This document shows, piece by piece, positions 35,354 to 44,773 of a DNA stretch of 64,000 nt (position 1 is its first letter; every line of letters begins with the position of its first letter). Source of the stretch: REEP01 sp964517265 (GTDB lineage: Bacteria > Pseudomonadota > Alphaproteobacteria > Rhodospirillales > Defluviicoccaceae); assembly GCA_964517265.1 (NCBI GenBank), contig CAZFBS010000002.1, forward strand, positions 124,001 through 188,000. The letters run 5' to 3'. A program made the position numbers and the translations under genes. A model generated the notes under the pieces. The model saw only the letters and a program-made list of their open reading frames with translations, was not told the origin of the DNA and made no database searches.

Positions 35354-36348
35354 AGGGTCTCCGATCGAGAATTGTCGGATGTGGCTCCTATCTTCCGGAT
35401 CGTATCCTGACCAACACTGAGCTGGCTGTCACCCTAGATACTTCCGATGAGTGGATTGTAGGCCGGACTGGCATTCGTCAGCGTCATATTGCGGCTGAGG
35501 GTGAACTGACGTCCGATCTTGCGGTGCATGCTGGACGACGTGCCCTGGATCAGGCCGGCCTTGCTCCTTCCGAAATCGATGTGGTTATCGTGGCGACGAC
35601 CACGGCCGACGATACCTTTCCGGCAACCGCGACCCGGGTTCAGGACAAGATGGGGCTTTCGCGGGCCTTCGCCTTTGATGTTCAAGCCGTCTGTGCCGGG
35701 TTTGTTTTCGCTTTGGCGACCGCGGACAACTTCATAAAGACGGGTCAAGCCAAGACGGCGATGGTGGTCGGCGCCGAGACATACTCACGGATCCTCGACT
35801 GGAGCGACCGTGGAACGTGCGTGCTGTTCGGCGACGGAGCTGGCGCAGTCGTACTTTCTGTCGGCGAAGGCGCTGAGGTCGGATCTGGTAAACACGCCCC
35901 GGGCGCAGCGCCTGGAATCCTTTCCACCCATCTCCATTCCGACGGAACGCTGCGCGATATTCTTTATGTCGATGGAGGGCCCTCATCGACGCAAACCGTC
36001 GGTCACTTGCGGATGGCGGGCAAGGAAGTCTTTCGTCATGCGGTCGCCAATCTTGTGGCGGTGGCAAGAGAGGCCGTCGCGGCCAATGGGATGATCCTTG
36101 AGGATATTGACTGGGTGGTGCCGCATCAGGCCAACATCCGGATCCTCGAGGGGATTTCTCGCAAGTTGGGTCTACCCCCGGATCGGATCATCATAACCGT
36201 CGATCATCACGCCAACACATCCGCGGCGTCGATTCCTTTGGCGCTCGACGAGGCTGTTTCCGATGGCCGGATCAAGCGAGGCGATCTTGTTCTGATCGAG
36301 GCGATCGGCGGCGGAATGGCTTGGGGATCGGCCCTCATTCGCTGGTAG
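35350..36348 (+). CDS. fabH: Beta-ketoacyl-ACP synthase III
   Basis: 332 aa. Initiates fatty-acid synthesis by condensing acetyl-CoA with malonyl-ACP. The Cys-His-Asn triad is visible: Cys115 in DVQAVCAGF, His in VPHQANIRI and Asn in DHHANTSAAS. Overlaps plsX; followed by ihfA in the standard alphaproteobacterial order. Confidence 0.96.
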   Translation: MKGLRSRIVGCGSYLPDRILTNTELAVTLDTSDEWIVGRTGIRQRHIAAEGELTSDLAVHAGRRALDQAGLAPSEIDVVIVATTTADDTFPATATRVQDKMGLSRAFAFDVQAVCAGFVFALATADNFIKTGQAKTAMVVGAETYSRILDWSDRGTCVLFGDGAGAVVLSVGEGAEVGSGKHAPGAAPGILSTHLHSDGTLRDILYVDGGPSSTQTVGHLRMAGKEVFRHAVANLVAVAREAVAANGMILEDIDWVVPHQANIRILEGISRKLGLPPDRIIITVDHHANTSAASIPLALDEAVSDGRIKRGDLVLIEAIGGGMAWGSALIRW

Positions 36349-36409
36349 GGTTGCGCGGTCTCGGCGGACTCGCACTCGTGGATGAACAACAACAGTCATC
36401 CCTCTGATA

Positions 36410-36438
36410 TTGACGACTTTCTGCTATCACGATAGGCT
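36410..36438 (+). promoter_or_regulatory. Candidate sigma-70 promoter of ihfA
   Basis: TTGACG (36410-36415), a 17-base spacer, then TAGGCT (36433-36438), 32 bases before the ihfA ATG. Spacing is ideal and the -35 is 5/6; the -10 is only moderate. GGCGAGGAGCGGGG follows as ribosome binding region. Confidence 0.5.
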
Positions 36439-36470
36439 CTCCGTCGGCGAGGAGCGGGGATACAAAGCCA

Positions 36471-36782
36471 ATGTCTGATAGCACAATCACTAGAGCGCAT
36501 CTCAGCGAGGCTGTTTATCAGGAAGTAGGCCTGTCGCGAAACGAGTCGGCCGATCTCGTGGAGGCGGTGCTTGAGCTTGTCTCAGAGGCTCTCGAGAAAG
36601 GAGAAGCCGTAAAGATTTCGTCTTTCGGCACGTTCTCGGTGCGGCAAAAGGGGCAGAGAATAGGACGAAACCCAAAAACCGGAGAAGAGGTTCCGATTTA
36701 TCCACGCAAGGTTCTGGTTTTTCGGCCGTCCCAGGTGCTCAAAAGTCGGATCAACGGCGAGCATACGGAGCCTGTGGATTAA
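36471..36782 (+). CDS. ihfA: Integration host factor alpha subunit
   Basis: 103 aa DNA-bending HU/IHF-family protein. The signature VKISSFGTFSVRQKGQRIGR and the beta-arm GRNPKTGEEVPI fix the family; the N-terminal TRAHLSEAVYQEVGLSR is IhfA-like. Two bases separate it from the following MerR gene. Confidence 0.95.
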   Translation: MSDSTITRAHLSEAVYQEVGLSRNESADLVEAVLELVSEALEKGEAVKISSFGTFSVRQKGQRIGRNPKTGEEVPIYPRKVLVFRPSQVLKSRINGEHTEPVD

Positions 36783-36784
36783 CA

Positions 36785-37216
36785 ATGGCGGATGTGGCTG
36801 AAAAGCAAACGCTTGGGCGGCAAGGCGCCAAGTCCCAGGCCGCATTTCGAACCATCGCCGAAGTCGCTTTGGAGTTGGAGCTGCCACAGCATGTTCTGCG
36901 GTTCTGGGAGAGCAAGTTTACACAGATCCGACCGCTGAAGCGTGGGGGCGGCCGCCGCTATTATCGGCCGGAGGACGTTGAAGTTCTTCGGCGCATCCGG
37001 TCTCTTCTTTATCAGGAAGGGTATACCATCAAAGGTGCCCAGAAGATGCTTCGGCAAAGAACGCCTGAGCAGACCGATGCTAAGGAATCTTCAGGCGCTA
37101 AAAGAGACGTGGATGAGAGGCAGTTGGATCCTGACATTCGCTCGGAATTGAGGAAACTGGTTGCCGAGCTTGAGGAACTTCGTGAACGCTTTCTGAAGGG
37201 CGGCAGGAGCACATAA
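36785..37216 (+). CDS. MerR family transcriptional regulator
   Basis: 143 aa. MerR helix-turn-helix and wing at residues 22-75 (FRTIAEVALELELPQHVLRFWE, then RGGGRRYYRPEDVEVLRRI), followed by a coiled-coil C-terminus (LRKLVAELEELRERFL). No metal-binding cysteines are seen, so it is of the non-metal subgroup. This gene follows ihfA in most Alphaproteobacteria; its target is unknown. Confidence 0.9.
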   Translation: MADVAEKQTLGRQGAKSQAAFRTIAEVALELELPQHVLRFWESKFTQIRPLKRGGGRRYYRPEDVEVLRRIRSLLYQEGYTIKGAQKMLRQRTPEQTDAKESSGAKRDVDERQLDPDIRSELRKLVAELEELRERFLKGGRST

Positions 37217-37579
37217 AAGGCGTTCCTACTTCCAAATTCTGCTTCACAACAAAGGTTGTTTCAAGCAAATGGGGATGCCCTCTGTTGCCGTCGGCATCCC
37301 TTTTTGATTCTCCTTGACAATGTGCGCGTGAGTGATGACACATGCCCCGGCCCGTGCATCTTGGGGTAGCTGGCGACAAGAAAAAATAGGCCGGAGACTC
37401 AAGGTGCATTTGGATTACAAACGGAGTGTGAGCGGAATGAGACAATAGCATAGGCGCAAGGCGAATCCATGGTCTTGACCAGACCGGCGCTTTGTCAGCG
37501 TATATTTTCAGCACGACTTCATGCAAAATGACCGATCGGTGTCGCCATTGTCAGATTTGTGCGATGGGAGCAAGAGACT
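37217..37579. other. Intergenic region before the liv operon
   Basis: 363 bases. It holds the terminator at 37271-37305 and otherwise no gene; no tRNA was found although one often lies near here in relatives. A TATATT at 37501-37506 and TTGACC at 37475-37480 are 20 bases apart, too far for a good promoter, so the liv promoter is not fixed. Confidence 0.4.
37271..37305 (+). terminator. Rho-independent terminator after the MerR gene
   Basis: 8-bp perfect stem GGGATGCC / GGCATCCC with a 13-base loop, immediately followed by TTTTT. Ends the ihfA-MerR transcript. Confidence 0.85.
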
Positions 37580-38494
37580 ATGGAATACTTCCTGCAGCAG
37601 CTGATCAATGGTTTGACGCTCGGCGCAATCTATGGGCTCATCGCGATCGGGTATACGATGGTGTATGGCATCATCGGCATGATCAACTTCGCGCATGGCG
37701 AGATTTACATGATCGGCGCGTTCATCTCGCTGATTGCGTTCTTGGTTCTCGGAGTCCTCGGGATTACGTGGCTTCCTATCGCTCTTCTTCTTGTTCTGGT
37801 CGCGGCGATGCTGTTCACCGCGGTCTACGGGTGGACACTGGAGAGGATTGCTTATCGCCCACTGAGAGGGTCGCCGAGGCTAGCGGCGTTGATCTCGGCG
37901 ATTGGCGCCTCCATTTTTTTACAGAACTACGTACAGGTTTTTCAGGGCGCGCGGGTCAAGCCGTTGCCTCCTGTCATACCCGGCGGTTTCGTTCTGACGC
38001 AGGATGGGAGATTCTCGGTCCAGCTGAGCTACATGCAGATCCTCATTATTCTCGTAACTTTGATAATGCTGGTTTTGTTTTCGTTGATGATTGCACGAAC
38101 CCGGATCGGGCGGGCACAAAGAGCATGTCAGCAGGACATGACCATGGCTGCCCTGATTGGCATCAATGTTGACCGCACGATTTCCATGACGTTTGTCATT
38201 GGGGCGGCTCTGGCAGCGGTCGCGGGAATGATGGTTACGTTGTATTACGGCGTGATCGATTTTTTCATTGGCTTTTTGGCAGGTATCAAAGCGTTTACCG
38301 CGGCAGTGTTGGGAGGCATTGGTTCCATACCGGGCGCTGTCCTCGGCGGCTTATTGATCGGTTTGATCGAAGTTTTCTGGTCTGCTTATTTTACGATCGA
38401 ATATAAGGACGTCGCGGCATTTTCGCTGCTTGTTCTGGTGCTGATTTTTCGCCCGACTGGCCTGCTTGGCCGTCCTGAGGTTGAGAAAGTATGA
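37580..38494 (+). CDS. livH: Branched-chain amino-acid ABC transporter permease LivH
   Basis: 304 aa, about eight transmembrane segments. It begins MEYFLQQLINGLTLGAIYGL and carries the LivH signature GMINFAHGEIYM and the C-terminal AGIKAFTAAVLGGIGSIPGA. The ATG at 37580 is used (GGGAG upstream). First of livHMGF; its stop overlaps livM by 4 bases. Imports leucine/isoleucine/valine or related amino acids or amides. Confidence 0.95.
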   Translation: MEYFLQQLINGLTLGAIYGLIAIGYTMVYGIIGMINFAHGEIYMIGAFISLIAFLVLGVLGITWLPIALLLVLVAAMLFTAVYGWTLERIAYRPLRGSPRLAALISAIGASIFLQNYVQVFQGARVKPLPPVIPGGFVLTQDGRFSVQLSYMQILIILVTLIMLVLFSLMIARTRIGRAQRACQQDMTMAALIGINVDRTISMTFVIGAALAAVAGMMVTLYYGVIDFFIGFLAGIKAFTAAVLGGIGSIPGAVLGGLLIGLIEVFWSAYFTIEYKDVAAFSLLVLVLIFRPTGLLGRPEVEKV

Positions 38495-39828
38495 CCGGGG
38501 CGGGAATGGCTGACGAGGCGGCGGGACCAGGGCCGACCGGGATCCTGCGGGAGGCGGCGCTCACCGCGCTGGTTGCCTTAATCCTGGCAGTGCCGATCAT
38601 TGGGTTGCGCACCGTCAGCGCGCCGGGGGGGCTCACCATTGAGACCCGGTGGTGGTGGGTCGCGATTGCCGTGGCTGGTGTTTTTTGCGGCCGTGTCGTG
38701 TTGATCCTCATTCGGGAGTGGCGCCGTCGGAGCCGCGGCCATCGAACCGGTCATTCGCGACAGATTTTTGCGGGGTTCACACAGTACTTCGGACTGATCG
38801 CAGTTGTCTTCGCGCTCGTGCTGCCGTTTTTGCCATTTGTGGACAGGCGCATTCTGGACATCGGCATCCTCGTTTTGACATACATTATGCTCGGCTGGGG
38901 CCTGAATATCGTGATTGGGCTGGCCGGACTGCTCGACCTCGGCTACGTCGCCTTCTACGCGATCGGCGCATACAGCTACGCTTTGCTAGCAATTCATTTC
39001 GATTTCAGCTTCTGGATCTGCCTTCCCTTGGCTGGACTGTTCGCCGCAATGTTCGGCATCCTTCTGGGATTTCCTGTTTTGCGGCTGCGGGGTGACTACT
39101 TGGCGATCGTCACTCTTGGATTCGGCGAAATGATTCGGATCATCCTCATAAACTGGTACGAGTTTACCAGGGGGCCGGATGGCTTGAGCGGGATCCCGCG
39201 CCCGACGTTCTTTGGCCTCAGTTTCGCTCCACGCCCCGCCGCAGGGACGGAATCCTTTCATACATTTTTTGGAATCGATTATTCTTCAATCCATCGTATC
39301 GTTTTCCTGTACTATCTTATTCTTGTTCTTGCTTTGATTACCAACGCCTTTACTTTGCGGATCCGAAAGCTGCCGATCGGGCGGGCGTGGGAGGCCCTGC
39401 GCGAGGATGAAACTGCGTGCCGCTCGCTCGGGATCAACCCGCGCAACACGAAATTGACCGCCTTTTCGCTCGGCGCCATGTTTGCCGGCTTTGCAGGATC
39501 CTTTTTTGCGACCCGGCAGGGCTTTATCAGTCCTGAGAGCTTTACGTTCATCGAGTCGGCGCTCATCGTCGCGATCGTTGTTCTGGGAGGGGCGGGTAGT
39601 CAGATCGGCGTCGTCATCGCTGCCGTTTTTTTGATTGGAGGCCCAGAGTTCATTCGTGAACTGGCGGAGTACCGGATGCTCGCGTTCGGCGGGCTTATGG
39701 TTCTGATCATGATCTGGCGGCCTGGCGGATTGCTTGCCTTCCGCGCCCCGACATTGCGGCTGACCGACGAGCAGCAGGGGTTTTTTGGGAGTTTCGGCAG
39801 ACGCAGGGCGACGAGGGCGGCTGAATGA
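38491..39828 (+). CDS. livM: Branched-chain amino-acid ABC transporter permease LivM
   Basis: 445 aa with an N-terminal extension bearing two extra hydrophobic segments before the LivM core, which starts about residue 90. Core landmarks are LNIVIGLAGLLDLGYVAFYAIGAY, RGDYLAIVTLGFGEMIRI and AWEALREDETACRSLGI. It overlaps livH and livG by 4 bases each. The positive Arg-rich patch RRRSRGHRTGHSR lies in a cytoplasmic loop. Confidence 0.95.
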   Translation: MTGAGMADEAAGPGPTGILREAALTALVALILAVPIIGLRTVSAPGGLTIETRWWWVAIAVAGVFCGRVVLILIREWRRRSRGHRTGHSRQIFAGFTQYFGLIAVVFALVLPFLPFVDRRILDIGILVLTYIMLGWGLNIVIGLAGLLDLGYVAFYAIGAYSYALLAIHFDFSFWICLPLAGLFAAMFGILLGFPVLRLRGDYLAIVTLGFGEMIRIILINWYEFTRGPDGLSGIPRPTFFGLSFAPRPAAGTESFHTFFGIDYSSIHRIVFLYYLILVLALITNAFTLRIRKLPIGRAWEALREDETACRSLGINPRNTKLTAFSLGAMFAGFAGSFFATRQGFISPESFTFIESALIVAIVVLGGAGSQIGVVIAAVFLIGGPEFIRELAEYRMLAFGGLMVLIMIWRPGGLLAFRAPTLRLTDEQQGFFGSFGRRRATRAAE

Positions 39829-40706
39829 GCCCTTCCTCTCAGGTGTCAACCGCACCCTTGTTGGCGGTTGAGCATCTGACGATGCGGTTTGGCGGCCTCG
39901 TGGCAATTGATGATGTTTCCTTTGAGGCTGCAGATCGTCAAATTACTGCGATTATCGGACCGAACGGTGCCGGCAAAACGACGGTGTTCAATTGTCTGAC
40001 CGGCTTCTACAAACCGACCACTGGGAAGTTGAGCCTGCACCATCCGCGCAAGGGCACTTTCCTGTTGGAACGGATGGATGGATACAGGATCCCTCAGCAG
40101 GCTGACGTCGCCCGCACGTTTCAAAACGTCCGCTTGTTTCCCGGGATGTCCGTTCTGGAGAATATGGTGATCGCCCAGCACAATGTGCTGATGAAAGCCT
40201 CGGGGTACACCATTGCGGGGCTTCTTGGCCTCTCCCGGTACCGAAAGGCGGAGCGCGCGGCGATCGAACTTGCCCGGTATTGGCTGGATCGCATTGGTTT
40301 GGTGGACCGCGCGGACATCAACGCCGGCAATCTTCCTTACGGCGACCAGCGCCGTCTTGAAATTGCCCGCGCCATGTGCATCAAGCCTGTGCTTTTGTGC
40401 CTGGATGAACCGGCGGCAGGGTTGAACCCGCGGGAGTCTGCGGAACTCAATCAACTATTGTTGCAGATCAGGGATGAGCATGCCATTGCCATTTTGTTGA
40501 TCGAGCATGATATGAGCGTGGTCATGGGTATCTCCGATCATATCATTGTTCTTGACTATGGCCGGAAGATCGCGAGTGGCTCACCCGATCATATTCGAAA
40601 CGATCCGACCGTCATCAACGCCTATCTTGGGGAACCCGAAGATCAAGATTTGCCACCAGAAATCGCCGCGGATCTCGCCTTGGAAAACGATCGGCAACAG
40701 GGGTAG
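39825..40706 (+). CDS. livG: Branched-chain amino-acid ABC transporter ATPase LivG
   Basis: 293 aa ABC ATPase. Walker A GPNGAGKT (45-52), a Q-loop region TFQNVRLFPGMSV, and Walker B LLCLDEPAAGLNP. The ABC signature reads LPYGDQRRLEIA, as usual in LivG. An acidic tail of about 25 residues follows the normal end. Two bases separate it from livF. Confidence 0.95.
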   Translation: MSPSSQVSTAPLLAVEHLTMRFGGLVAIDDVSFEAADRQITAIIGPNGAGKTTVFNCLTGFYKPTTGKLSLHHPRKGTFLLERMDGYRIPQQADVARTFQNVRLFPGMSVLENMVIAQHNVLMKASGYTIAGLLGLSRYRKAERAAIELARYWLDRIGLVDRADINAGNLPYGDQRRLEIARAMCIKPVLLCLDEPAAGLNPRESAELNQLLLQIRDEHAIAILLIEHDMSVVMGISDHIIVLDYGRKIASGSPDHIRNDPTVINAYLGEPEDQDLPPEIAADLALENDRQQG

Positions 40707-40708
40707 GG

Positions 40709-41419
40709 ATGTTATCGCTGTCTGGCGTGCACACCTTCTACGGTAATATCGAAGCGCTGAGGGGCGTTGATCTTACGGTCGAACAGGGGGAGATCGTCAC
40801 GCTCATCGGCTCCAATGGAGCCGGCAAATCGACCCTTTTGATGACGATTTGCGGCAATCCACCAGCGTCACAAGGCCGCATCATCTTCGAAGGTAAAGAC
40901 ATCACGAGCAAGCCGACACACGAGATTATCGGGCTTGGGATCGCCCAGGCTCCGGAAGGGCGCCGCATATTTCCGCGGATGACTGTGATGGAAAACTTGC
41001 AAATGGGCGCGACCACGGCGGCGCCGGAATTCTTTGAACAGGATCTGGAAAGCGTGTTCGTCCTGTTCCCCATCCTCAAGGAACGGAGCGAACAACGGGG
41101 CGGCACTCTCTCCGGGGGGGAACAGCAGATGCTGGCGATTGCACGGGCGCTGATGAGCCGCCCCCGGCTCCTTTTGCTGGACGAGCCGTCTTTGGGTCTT
41201 GCGCCTCTCGTGGTGAAGCAGATTTTTCGTGTGATCAAGGAAATCAATGAGAAGCAGAACGTTACGGTGTTCCTGGTCGAGCAGAACGCGTACCACGCCC
41301 TGCACCTCGCACATCGTGCTTATGTCATGGTTACGGGACGCATCAGCATGAGCGGCGCGGGGGCGGAACTGCTTGCCAACCCGGAGGTGCGCGCTGCGTA
41401 TCTCGAAGGCGGGCATTGA
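40709..41419 (+). CDS. livF: Branched-chain amino-acid ABC transporter ATPase LivF
   Basis: 236 aa ABC ATPase. Walker A GSNGAGKS (34-41), signature LSGGEQQMLAIARAL, Walker B LLLLDEPSLGLAP and switch His region VFLVEQNAYHAL. Pairs with LivG. Followed 19 bases later by a small membrane protein gene. Confidence 0.95.
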   Translation: MLSLSGVHTFYGNIEALRGVDLTVEQGEIVTLIGSNGAGKSTLLMTICGNPPASQGRIIFEGKDITSKPTHEIIGLGIAQAPEGRRIFPRMTVMENLQMGATTAAPEFFEQDLESVFVLFPILKERSEQRGGTLSGGEQQMLAIARALMSRPRLLLLDEPSLGLAPLVVKQIFRVIKEINEKQNVTVFLVEQNAYHALHLAHRAYVMVTGRISMSGAGAELLANPEVRAAYLEGGH

Positions 41420-41438
41420 GTGAGACACGAGCGATATC

Positions 41439-41783
41439 ATGGAAGCTCTGCTTGGAACTTCTTTGTCGGTATTTGTGGTGCTGACGGTGTTTATTACGGG
41501 GTTCGCAGCTTACATGACCGGGCAGGCACTGGCCACCACCTGGAAGCCCGCTTGGCATCTTTTGATCTACTGTGCGCTGCTTGGCGGGGCCGCACGTTTT
41601 CTCATTTACAGCCTTTATGGAGGGCAATTGTGGTCCCTCAGCGGCTACCTGATCGGAACCGCGGTTTTGATCGCCATAGGGATGTTTGCCTTTCGGTTGA
41701 ATCGCGCGCGAAAGATGGTATCGCAATATCCATGGCTTTATGATCGAGCGGGAATATTCGGGTGGCGCGATCGGCAGCATTGA
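41439..41783 (+). CDS. Small membrane protein of the liv operon (DUF6867-like)
   Basis: 114 aa with three likely transmembrane segments (about 7-30, 40-58 and 68-88) and a basic cytoplasmic tail (FRLNRARKMVSQYPWLYDRAGIFGWRDRQH region). It resembles the small DUF6867 proteins that accompany liv operons in Rhodospirillales-like bacteria (from memory). Its position between livF and livK suggests a transporter accessory, but nothing in the sequence shows a mechanism. Confidence 0.8.
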   Translation: MEALLGTSLSVFVVLTVFITGFAAYMTGQALATTWKPAWHLLIYCALLGGAARFLIYSLYGGQLWSLSGYLIGTAVLIAIGMFAFRLNRARKMVSQYPWLYDRAGIFGWRDRQH

Positions 41784-41907
41784 GAACTGCCGTGTAAAAA
41801 GTAATGGCGTCGTGCGCGGCGGGATAGATCCACTTGCCAGGTGGCGAGGCGAACGTTAGCATTCGCGCACGTATCGCGAGTGATTTTGGAGGAGAGGTAG
41901 GGCAACA

Positions 41908-43023
41908 ATGGACTATTCAAGATCAACGTTGGCCGCGGTTGCAGCGGCAGGATTATGCATGGCTTCAAGTTTCGGCGGTATCGCTCGGGCCGACATCACA
42001 ATCGGGACCGCTGGCCCGATGACCGGCTCTTATGCGGTGTTTGGCGCGCAGATGCTGGCAGGAGCAGAGCAAGCGGTAAAGGACATCAACGAGAGTGGCG
42101 GTGTCCTCGGGGAAAAGTTGGTTCTGCGGGTCGGGGACGATGCCTGCGATCCTCGCCAGGCGGTAGCGGTTGCCAACCAGCTTGCGAGCCAAGGCGCAGT
42201 GTTCGTGGCGGGGCATTTCTGCTCTGGATCGTCGATACCCGCCTCCGACGTATACTATGAAGAGGAAGTTCTACAGATTTCACCAGCTTCCACCAATCCG
42301 CAACTGACGGAAGCTGGCAAGTGGAACGTATTTCGGACCTGTGGGCGCGACGACCAACAGGGCGCGGTTGCTGGGAATTATATTGCTGACAATTTTGCCG
42401 ATCGAAACATCGCAATTGTGCACGACAAGCAGGCGTATTCGAAAGGCCTGGCCGATGAGACGAAAAAGCAACTCAATGAACGCGGCATAGAAGAGGTTCT
42501 GTATGATACGATCACGCCAGGCGAGCGTGATTATTCGGCATTAGTAAGCAAATTAAAATCAAGTGGCGTCGACATCCTTTATTATGGTGGTTATCATACT
42601 GAAGCAGGGCTTATTCTGCGGCAGATGCGTGATCAGGGCATGGACACGACTCTGATTTCTGGCGATGCCTTGATGACTGACGAATACTGGAGCATCACAG
42701 GTTCGTTGGGCGAAGGGACTATGATGACGTTCAGTCCCGATCCGCGGAGAAATCCGATTGCGGCTCCCATTGTCGAGGAATTTCGCAACAACGGTATCGA
42801 GCCGGAGGGATATACTCTCTATACGTATGGGGCGATACAGGCATGGAAACAGGCAGCCGAGCGGATTGGAACAACGGAACCCAGTGAAGTCGCGGAAGAA
42901 CTTCACAAAGGGGAATTCGATACCGTTCTCGGGACAATCAGTTTCGATGAAAAAGGGGACGTCAAGGCGCCAGGCTACGTGGTGTATGTCTGGCAGAATG
43001 GATCGTACGATTACGTCCAGTAA
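41908..43023 (+). CDS. livK: Branched-chain amino-acid substrate-binding protein LivK/LivJ
   Basis: 371 aa periplasmic-binding protein (type 1 fold). Signal peptide with cut after GIARA (about residue 28), then DITIGTAGPMTGSYAVFG. The hinge and ligand region includes FCSGSSIPAS and SPASTNPQLTEAG. A strong ribosome binding site GGAGGAGAGG precedes the ATG after a 124-base gap, so this abundant component may also have its own promoter. Confidence 0.93.
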   Translation: MDYSRSTLAAVAAAGLCMASSFGGIARADITIGTAGPMTGSYAVFGAQMLAGAEQAVKDINESGGVLGEKLVLRVGDDACDPRQAVAVANQLASQGAVFVAGHFCSGSSIPASDVYYEEEVLQISPASTNPQLTEAGKWNVFRTCGRDDQQGAVAGNYIADNFADRNIAIVHDKQAYSKGLADETKKQLNERGIEEVLYDTITPGERDYSALVSKLKSSGVDILYYGGYHTEAGLILRQMRDQGMDTTLISGDALMTDEYWSITGSLGEGTMMTFSPDPRRNPIAAPIVEEFRNNGIEPEGYTLYTYGAIQAWKQAAERIGTTEPSEVAEELHKGEFDTVLGTISFDEKGDVKAPGYVVYVWQNGSYDYVQ

Positions 43024-43041
43024 AAAGATCTTTTTTCAGAA

Positions 43042-43068
43042 GGCCCTTCTCTCACAGAGAGGAGGGCC
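43042..43068. terminator. Hairpin between convergent livK and proC
   Basis: GGCCC/GGGCC outer and TCTCT/AGAGA inner stems around a short loop begin 18 bases after the livK stop. A T-run lies before rather than after the stem on the plus strand. Candidate bidirectional terminator. Confidence 0.45.
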
Positions 43069-43115
43069 GTGTTCTCGCCGAAAAGACCGATTGAGGGCGC
43101 TACGGCAGCGGCGTC

Positions 43116-43970
43116 TCACGAACGTTCCGCGGGCGCCCCGGAAAGGCTTCGGGATCGCTTCGCAGCCGAGTGCACCGCTTTTGTCATCAGCATGCCTAAG
43201 CCGTCGGTGCCCATGAGAGATTCCAATGCCGCCTCTGTTGTTCCGCCGGGGCTGGTCACTGCATTGCGCAATTCACAGGGTGAGAGAGGGCTGCTGGCAA
43301 GCAGCGCGCCCGCTCCTGTGATTGTTGAGCGAGCCAAATGGGCGGCGAGATCGTCCGGAAGGCCGGCTGCGACCCCGGCGGCAGCAAGTTCCTCGGCGAG
43401 AAGAAAAAGGTAAGCGGGGCCACTGCCCGAAACGGCGGTTACGACGTCCATCAAGGTCTCGTCCTCGATCCAGACGACCTCACCGACCGCCTCAAGCAAT
43501 TTGTGACAGAGGGCGCGTTGTCGGCCCGACACAGACATGTTTGCACACGCAACCGTAATCCCCCGACGGATCGCCGCAGGGGTATTCGGCATCGAACGCA
43601 CGATTGCCGCGGTTTTCCCGACCAGCGCTTCCAGCGAGGATAGGGTCCGCCCTGCTGCGATCGACAAGAACACCGCATCACCAGAGGCGAATCGGCGATA
43701 AGGAAGAAGGGCGGCGTCGATCGCCTGAGGTTTGACCGCCAGAAGAATAACAGCCGGATCTGTTTTCAGGTTCAAATTGTCTATTGATTCAACGATGGAT
43801 ACGCCCCGATCAAGAAATCCGGGGATCTCCGGTCCAAGTGGGCTCGGTTCGATAACCGTGACCGTAGAACCGGGAATTCCTTGGTCGAGCCAGCCGGCAA
43901 CAAGAGCTTTGCCCATTCTGCCACAGCCGACCAGAAGAATCGTATCCAAATCGTAAACCCTTTGCTCCAA
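43116..43970 (-). CDS. proC: Pyrroline-5-carboxylate reductase
   Basis: 284 aa; last step of proline synthesis. Rossmann motif VGCGRMGKALVAGWL near residue 15, LLAVKPQ, SMPNTPAAI, and the P5CR signature AVSGSGPAYLFLLAEEL. Ten bases downstream of the ybjN gene on the same strand. Confidence 0.95.
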   Translation of the reverse strand: MEQRVYDLDTILLVGCGRMGKALVAGWLDQGIPGSTVTVIEPSPLGPEIPGFLDRGVSIVESIDNLNLKTDPAVILLAVKPQAIDAALLPYRRFASGDAVFLSIAAGRTLSSLEALVGKTAAIVRSMPNTPAAIRRGITVACANMSVSGRQRALCHKLLEAVGEVVWIEDETLMDVVTAVSGSGPAYLFLLAEELAAAGVAAGLPDDLAAHLARSTITGAGALLASSPLSPCELRNAVTSPGGTTEAALESLMGTDGLGMLMTKAVHSAAKRSRSLSGAPAERS

Positions 43971-43980
43971 CGCTGGAGAA

Positions 43981-44481
43981 TCAAGCCTCGCCGACTGTTT
44001 CGATCATTGCCGCTGCGATCGCTTCCGATGCTGATTTGCCCCCCCAGATCACGTATTGGAAAGCTGGATAAAACCGCTCGCACTCTTCCACCGCCGTTTG
44101 AATAAGGTCCTCCATCTGCGCTGTGCTGGGCCCGTCACTTCCCCGCAAAGGCAGGGCATGGCGGTAAACCAGAAGTCCTTCATCATTCCACACAGCGAAA
44201 TGGCCCATCCATACCTTCTCGTTTACAAAAGCGAGCAACTCGTGAACAGGTTGCCGTTTTGTCGCAGGAACGCGAAGATGAAGGTTCAAGGTGAATTGAA
44301 CGGTACTGACCACCTCTTCCCAAGCAACATAAAAGTTGAAATCACACCAGCGGCTCGGAAGCTGAACGGCCATTTCTTCATTAGTGGGACGCTCAAACGC
44401 CCAATCGTTCGCGGCGGCGATCTTCTCCAGGACGTCAATCGGCGAATTTTCATCGGTTTCCCAGCCAGCCATGGTGGTCAT
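43981..44481 (-). CDS. YbjN domain-containing protein
   Basis: 166 aa with the YbjN-type fold pattern (type III secretion chaperone-like): PIDVLEKIAAANDWAFER start, VQFTLNLHLRVP and a C-terminal FQYVIWGGKSA. Role in Alphaproteobacteria unknown; YbjN affects stress and motility in enterobacteria. The ATG at 44481 with AAGGAG upstream is used. Located between the ubiK-like gene and proC, its usual place. Confidence 0.85.
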   Translation of the reverse strand: MTTMAGWETDENSPIDVLEKIAAANDWAFERPTNEEMAVQLPSRWCDFNFYVAWEEVVSTVQFTLNLHLRVPATKRQPVHELLAFVNEKVWMGHFAVWNDEGLLVYRHALPLRGSDGPSTAQMEDLIQTAVEECERFYPAFQYVIWGGKSASEAIAAAMIETVGEA

Positions 44482-44773
44482 TGCCCAGTCTCCTTTGCGA
44501 CCAAACGTCCGGTAGAACCGTGTACGACGGACTGTCTGCTCATCGCTCCCATCCTTTCCTGAGATCAGCATCCCTCACGCATGGAACGGAGAAAGCAATT
44601 GACACGGTAGCGTTTGTTCGGCCGAACCACTAGTAAATGTTGCCAGAGAGGACGGCACTACAAGCATGCATCCATCTGCCCACACTTCACGAGAAGGTGT
44701 TCATGGATGTTCCTGAGGTGGTGAAGGAATAGCGGGAGTCATGCACAGGGTCGCGGGCTCGATCGCCCGCCGG

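Noticed and set aside
37217..37579. tRNA gene after the ihfA-MerR block, as in some relatives
   Set aside because: No T-loop or acceptor pairing was found; only a terminator is present.
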